This document shows positions 31,026 through 35,117 of a stretch of 35,117 bases of DNA, piece after piece. The notes below the pieces were generated by a model. It was given only the letters and a program-made list of their open reading frames with translations, made no database searches and was not told the origin of the DNA. The stretch comes from UBA8110 sp964597275 (lineage in GTDB: Bacteria > SAR324 > NAC60-12): assembly GCA_964597275.1 (NCBI GenBank), contig CAZQXS010000027.1, forward strand, positions 1-35,117, in the 5' to 3' direction. The translations under genes were made by a program, and so were the position numbers. How positions within the stretch are numbered: position 1 is the first letter of the stretch; every line of letters starts with the position of its first letter.

Positions 31026-32383
31026 CCCACGATTATGCCCGCTTTGCCGTACAAATGCGTGAAATGGTGATACCGCCGGAGGTGTTGCACCACGCCAAGC
31101 GGTGTCTGGTAGACTGGTTTGCGGCGACGTTGCCGGGCGGGGTTCTCCCACCAGCCACCCTGATGACAAAAGCACTGGTTGCAAGGGATCGAACAGGAGA
31201 GGCCAGCTTGGTACCGTCTGGTTTACGCACGAACGCCCGGACGGCGGCGCTCATCAACGGTGTAGCATCGCATACCGTTGAGTTTGACGACATTTACCGC
31301 GAAGGGCTGTACCATCCGGGAGTTCCGGTGGTGTCAGCGGCGCTTGCAATGGCCGAGGCATCTGGCGTGTCCGGAGAACGGTTGTTGCGGGGTATCATTG
31401 CTGGCTACGAGGTGTCCAACCGCATCGCACGGGTGATGGTGCCTGCGCACTACGAATTCTGGCACACCACCGGAACCGTTGGTCACTTCGGGGCGGCAGT
31501 TGCCGCATCGGTGGTTTTACAACTCGACGAGGGCCAAACTGCCCATGCGCTTGCCGGAGTCGGCAGTATGGCCGCTGGGCTTCAACAGGCACTACGGGGC
31601 GAGGCCATGACCAAGCCATTGCATGCCGGACGTGCCGCCGAAGGGGGAGTGGTGTCTGCACAAATGGCCGGGGCTGGGGTCACCAATGCGCTCGACATGC
31701 TTGAAGGTGAGCGTGGCTTTGGGCAGGCGATGGGCCGTGATCCGGACTGGAGTCAGGCATTGGTCGGCTTGGGGAGCGAATGGACGATCACCCGGACAAC
31801 CCAGAAGAACCACGCCGCCTGCGGCCATGTTCATGCCGCCGTGGATGCTGTCATTGCGCTCTCCTGCGAACATGGCCTGACTGCCGACAACGTGGAGGCG
31901 ATCCGCATAGGCTCCTACCAGAAGGCCAAGGAAATCTGCGGAAACCCGGAGCCGCAAACCGCGTTCGAGGCGAAATTCTCCATGCCCTACTGTCTTGCCG
32001 CAGCCTTGGTTTGGGGGAGGGTGCGCTTGGCGGCGTTTGACTCCACTGCACTGGCTGATCCCACGGTGCGGGAGGTCATGCAACGGATCGCCCACACGGT
32101 GGACGATGAGTGCGAGGCGGGTTTTCCGGGGCAACGTTCGGCCAAGGTCGAGATTGACACCACGGAAGGCCGCACGGTCTCGCATTTCAGCCCAACCCGC
32201 AAGGGCGATCCGGACTATCCGCTGAGCGACGAGGAACTCAACGAGAAGTACACCGAACTCGCCGCTCCCGTGATTGGCGAGACCGTGTCGCAAACGCTGG
32301 CAGAACGGCTCTGGGCCGTGGAAGCATTAGCCTCGCTCAAAATGCTGGGGCTGGAACAGTTGCGCCCCTTGGAAACGGCATAG
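31019..32383 (+). CDS. MmgE/PrpD-family lyase (2-methylcitrate dehydratase / cis-aconitate decarboxylase fold)
   Basis: The product has 454 residues, the family's usual length. The active-site blocks are recognisable: SHTVEFDDIYREGLYHPG at 84-101 (Asp91, His99), FWHTTGTVGHFGAAVAAS, MTKPLHAGRAAEGG with its Lys, and TTQKNHAACGHVHAAVDAV with a second Lys. Members dehydrate, decarboxylate or epimerise small polycarboxylates. The neighbours are not methylcitrate-cycle genes, so PrpD function in propionate metabolism is not assumed. By eye, codon use in its first half is less GC-biased than in the surrounding genes. It overlaps the MttB copy 2 gene by 7 nt and precedes the acyl-CoA dehydrogenase by 15 nt. 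Confidence 0.88.
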   Translation: MLTHDYARFAVQMREMVIPPEVLHHAKRCLVDWFAATLPGGVLPPATLMTKALVARDRTGEASLVPSGLRTNARTAALINGVASHTVEFDDIYREGLYHPGVPVVSAALAMAEASGVSGERLLRGIIAGYEVSNRIARVMVPAHYEFWHTTGTVGHFGAAVAASVVLQLDEGQTAHALAGVGSMAAGLQQALRGEAMTKPLHAGRAAEGGVVSAQMAGAGVTNALDMLEGERGFGQAMGRDPDWSQALVGLGSEWTITRTTQKNHAACGHVHAAVDAVIALSCEHGLTADNVEAIRIGSYQKAKEICGNPEPQTAFEAKFSMPYCLAAALVWGRVRLAAFDSTALADPTVREVMQRIAHTVDDECEAGFPGQRSAKVEIDTTEGRTVSHFSPTRKGDPDYPLSDEELNEKYTELAAPVIGETVSQTLAERLWAVEALASLKMLGLEQLRPLETA

Positions 32384-32398
32384 CACCAATCAATCACG

Positions 32399-33556
32399 AT
32401 GGATTTTCAGCTTTCAGAGGAGCAGCGGCTGTTTCAGGAATCCGTGCGGGAGTTCGCTCGGCGGCACCTTGCAGAAGGGGCTTTGCGCCGGGCGCATTCC
32501 CCGGAGTTTCCATTTGAGGTGGCCCGGCTGATGGCCAAGCAGGGCTTGCTCGGCCTCACCTTTGATGAAGCCGACGGCGGTTCCGGAGGCACGGTGTTCG
32601 ATGTCGTGTTGGCGATTCAGGAAATCGCCTTGGTCTGCCCACGCTCGGCGGATGTGTTGCAGGCCGGGAATTTCGGGCCGATCCGCACCTTTGCCGAATA
32701 CGCCACTCCGGAGCAGAAGGCCCGCTGGCTGTCGAAGCTGCTTGCCGGAGAACAGGTGATCTCGCTCTGCATGAGCGAACCAGAAGCCGGGTCCGCCGTC
32801 ACCGATTTGCAGACTTCCGCCACCCCTGAGGGCGACGGTTTCCGAGTGAACGGGACGAAGGTGTTTTCCAGCCACAGTCTGGAAGCCGAACTCTTTCTCG
32901 TCTATGTGCGCTACGGTCCCAAGGTGGAGGGAATCGGGTCGGTCCTGATTCCGCGTGGGGTGGAGGGCTTCACGGTTGGCAAGCCCACACGCTATGTCGG
33001 TGGGGACGACTGGTGCCAACTTTATTTCGAGAACGTGTATGTGCCGCCCGAAAATGTGCTGCTGCGCGAAGGAGGATTCCGCAAGCAGATTGCTGCGTTC
33101 AACATCGAGCGCATCGGCAACGCGGCACGGGCGTTGGCCTTCGGGCGACATGCCTTCAACATCGCCCGCGACCATGCCCTGACCCGCAAGCAGTTTGGAC
33201 GCGAGTTGGCCGAGTTTCAGGGCATCCAGTGGAAGTTTGCGGAAATGACGGCCCAACTCGAAGCCGCCCAACTCATGCTCTACAAGGTGGCCACGGAGGC
33301 GACAGACCAGCTTCCCTCGGCGTATGACACGGCCCTTGCCAAGTACCTCTGCAACACCGCCGGGTTCTTTGCGGCGAACGAGGCAATGCAGGTGCTGGGG
33401 GCGCTGGGCTACACGCAAGACAGTCTCGTCGAATACTGCTGGCGAAGGGCGCGGGGCTGGCAGATTGCGGGGGGCAGTCTGGAGATGATGAAAAACCGCA
33501 TCGCCGAAGGCGTGTTTGATCGACGCTTCTCGCAACGGCCTCCGAAAACAAAGTAA
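32399..33556 (+). CDS. Acyl-CoA dehydrogenase family protein
   Basis: This 385-residue flavoprotein of normal family length has the FAD/acyl-CoA motifs SLCMSEPEAGSAVTDL (122-137) and DHALTRKQFGRELAEFQGIQ (258-277), and ANEAMQVLGALGYTQD (326-341). The position of the medium-chain enzyme's catalytic Glu (YEGT) reads AGGS here, so residue 358 is Gly. A Glu at 237 (FNIERIG) falls where isovaleryl-CoA dehydrogenase carries its base. The enzyme may therefore use the isovaleryl-type base, or may not be a standard dehydrogenase (some relatives reduce enoyl-CoAs, like CaiA). It lies between PrpD and the CoA ligase, which supports a CoA-thioester intermediate in the pathway. Confidence 0.88.
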   Translation: MDFQLSEEQRLFQESVREFARRHLAEGALRRAHSPEFPFEVARLMAKQGLLGLTFDEADGGSGGTVFDVVLAIQEIALVCPRSADVLQAGNFGPIRTFAEYATPEQKARWLSKLLAGEQVISLCMSEPEAGSAVTDLQTSATPEGDGFRVNGTKVFSSHSLEAELFLVYVRYGPKVEGIGSVLIPRGVEGFTVGKPTRYVGGDDWCQLYFENVYVPPENVLLREGGFRKQIAAFNIERIGNAARALAFGRHAFNIARDHALTRKQFGRELAEFQGIQWKFAEMTAQLEAAQLMLYKVATEATDQLPSAYDTALAKYLCNTAGFFAANEAMQVLGALGYTQDSLVEYCWRRARGWQIAGGSLEMMKNRIAEGVFDRRFSQRPPKTK

Positions 33557-33578
33557 CCGCCCGTTCGGTTTTCTCGCC

Positions 33579-35117
33579 ATGAGTTCCTTTCTCGATGCTC
33601 TGATTCATCCCCGTTCGGTTGCGATTATCGGAGCATCGGATGATCCGAAAAAAACCTCCGGGCGACCACAACGCTACCTCGCCCGTCACGGCTACGAGGG
33701 ACGGGTCTATCCCGTCAATCCGGGACGCGAGACGGTGCAGGACGCAAAAGCATGGCCCTCACTGGATGCGGTGCCGGAGGTGGTGGATCATGCCTATGTC
33801 GTGGTGGGGACGAATGCGGCGCTTCCGGCGGTCGAAGCCTGCGCCGACTGCGGCGTGAAGATGGTCACGGTCCTCGCGGATGGTTTCGCGGAAGACGGCC
33901 CCGCAGGGCTGGCTCGGCAGGAGCGGCTTGTTGCGGTTGCGCAAGCATCCGGGATGCGGCTGCTTGGCCCCAACAGCATGGGCGTGATCAACTGCTCCGG
34001 CAAGGTGGCGTTCAGCGTCAATGCAGCTTTGGACACCGACTCCCTGCTGCCGGGACGGCTGCTGGCCATTTCTCAATCCGGCTCCATCATCGGCACCCTG
34101 CTTTCCAGAGGACAGGCACAGGGCATCGGCTTTCACAGCCTGATTTCGGTGGGCAACGAAGCGGACCTCACGGTTGGGCAGGTCGGCTTGTCGGCGGTGG
34201 ACGATTCCGAGGTGGATGCGTTTTTGCTGTTTCTGGAATCCATCCACGATCCGGAAGAACTCGCCGCCTTCGGACGTGCGGCGCATGAGGCCGGAAAACC
34301 GGTGATCGCCTACAAGCTCGGTCGTTCGGAGGCCGGGCGCGAGTTAGCGGTTTCGCACACGGGAGCCATCACCGGATCGGATGCCGCCACGGATGCGTTT
34401 TTCCGCACTCACGGGATTGTGCGGGTCGAGCAGTTTGAAAGCCTCTTTGAACTGCCGTCGCTGCTGATTGGACAGAAGCCGGAAGCCTTGCGCCGCGATA
34501 AACCCGTTGCGGTCGTGACCACCACCGGGGGCGGAGGCGCGATGGTGGTGGATCGGCTGGAAACGGTCGGGGTCAAGGTCGCCGGAACGTCTGCCAACCT
34601 CCGCAAGTCGCTTGCCCGGCAGGGAATCAACGTCCGTCCGGGATGCCTGACGGACGTGACCCTAGCAGGTGCCCGTTACGAAACCATGATGGCCACGCTC
34701 TCCGCGCTACTGGATTCCGGAGAATTCTCGGCAGTGGTCGCGGCGATTGGCTCCTCCGCGCAGTTCCACCCAGAGCTTGCCGTACAGCCAATCATTGACT
34801 CCAAGGGACACGCCACGCCGCTGGCTGCGTTCATGGTGCCTCACGCGGAAGCCTCCCTGCAAAAGCTGGCGCAGGCGGGGGTTCCCGGATTCCGGACGGC
34901 GGAAACCTGTGCGGATGCGGTTCGTGCGCTGATGGAGTGGAACCCGCCCTTTGATCGCACCCCACAGCCGCTACCGACCATCAACCTTCCCGGAATTTCC
35001 GGAGTGTTGAACGAGGAAGCCTCGCTGTCGCTCTTCCGGGAACTTGGGATCACAACCATCGAAACGGTGGTCCTCAAGCCGGACGATCCGATTCCGGACA
35101 CGCTGGCTTGGCCCGTT
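33579..35117 (+). CDS. NDP-forming acyl-CoA synthetase (acetate--CoA ligase family), 3' end cut by window
   Basis: An uninterrupted frame of 513 codons runs from ATG 33579 to the window end with no stop, so the gene is partial. The N-terminal CoA-binding domain opens with HPRSVAIIGASDDPKKTSG (10-28) and includes LLGPNSMGVIN. The succinyl-CoA-ligase-like domain follows with AISQSGSIIGTLL and the catalytic phospho-His in AVSHTGAITGSDA (His260). The last residues (LNEEASLSLFRELGI) begin the ATP-grasp domain. The family makes an acyl-CoA from an acid, CoA and ATP, or the reverse. It follows the acyl-CoA dehydrogenase by 22 nt and would supply or discharge that enzyme's CoA substrate. The acid used is unknown. 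Confidence 0.88.
   Translation, partial: MSSFLDALIHPRSVAIIGASDDPKKTSGRPQRYLARHGYEGRVYPVNPGRETVQDAKAWPSLDAVPEVVDHAYVVVGTNAALPAVEACADCGVKMVTVLADGFAEDGPAGLARQERLVAVAQASGMRLLGPNSMGVINCSGKVAFSVNAALDTDSLLPGRLLAISQSGSIIGTLLSRGQAQGIGFHSLISVGNEADLTVGQVGLSAVDDSEVDAFLLFLESIHDPEELAAFGRAAHEAGKPVIAYKLGRSEAGRELAVSHTGAITGSDAATDAFFRTHGIVRVEQFESLFELPSLLIGQKPEALRRDKPVAVVTTTGGGGAMVVDRLETVGVKVAGTSANLRKSLARQGINVRPGCLTDVTLAGARYETMMATLSALLDSGEFSAVVAAIGSSAQFHPELAVQPIIDSKGHATPLAAFMVPHAEASLQKLAQAGVPGFRTAETCADAVRALMEWNPPFDRTPQPLPTINLPGISGVLNEEASLSLFRELGITTIETVVLKPDDPIPDTLAWPV

Noticed and set aside
31019..32383. Part of a methylcitrate (propionate) cycle
   Set aside because: The MmgE/PrpD fold is clear, but no prpB or prpC partners are in the window, and the family covers several lyases and epimerases.

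Overview
This 35 kb window comes from a GC-rich bacterial chromosome (GC-rich by eye, not computed) and is densely packed with catabolic genes. The ATP-binding-cassette importer with a Tat-type binding protein, the 2-oxoglutarate oxygenase, the acyl-CoA dehydrogenase and the covalent-flavin dehydrogenases suggest an aerobic Gram-negative bacterium, of the kind often found in marine or host-associated Proteobacteria. No rRNA, tRNA or marker gene is present, so the lineage cannot be fixed. No phage, transposase, CRISPR array or tRNA gene was seen.

The layout is two arms diverging from a promoter region at 16371-16592. The leftward (minus) arm reads, in transcription order: Tat-exported family-5 solute-binding protein, TauD-like 2-oxoglutarate dioxygenase, two permeases, fused double ATPase, two dimethylglycine/sarcosine dehydrogenase-family flavoproteins, an MttB-family methyltransferase without pyrrolysine, an AGXT2-like class III aminotransferase and a small sulfotransferase-like protein. 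A short-chain dehydrogenase at the far left runs the other way and converges on this arm. The rightward (plus) arm reads: HSL-type esterase, MFS transporter, CocE-type hydrolase, hydantoinase/oxoprolinase A and B, HisC-like aminotransferase, maleate isomerase/EutA-like racemase, a third dimethylglycine dehydrogenase-family protein, a second MttB-family protein, MmgE/PrpD, acyl-CoA dehydrogenase and an NDP-forming acyl-CoA synthetase cut by the window end.

The theme is uptake and stepwise breakdown of methylated or acylated nitrogen compounds. My working model (inference): the importer brings in a quaternary or N-methylated compound, which the oxygenase may modify. MttB-type enzymes remove a methyl group to a corrinoid carrier, and the flavin dehydrogenases with folate-type C-terminal domains oxidise further N-methyl groups to methylene-tetrahydrofolate. 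Aminotransferases and hydantoinase/racemase enzymes deal with the remaining amine or cyclic amide, and the PrpD/acyl-CoA dehydrogenase/CoA ligase set handles the carbon skeleton. Neither MttB-like gene has a corrinoid protein, a corrinoid:folate methyltransferase or a reductive activase beside it, and no transcription regulator is encoded in the window.

Six of the nine non-coding gaps longer than about 90 bp between annotated genes carry one of three families of palindromic repeat. One family has three copies (TTCGTGCTGAGCTTGTCGAA type), one has two (ATTCCCGCGCAGGCGGGAAT type) and one has a single copy (CACAGAG type).
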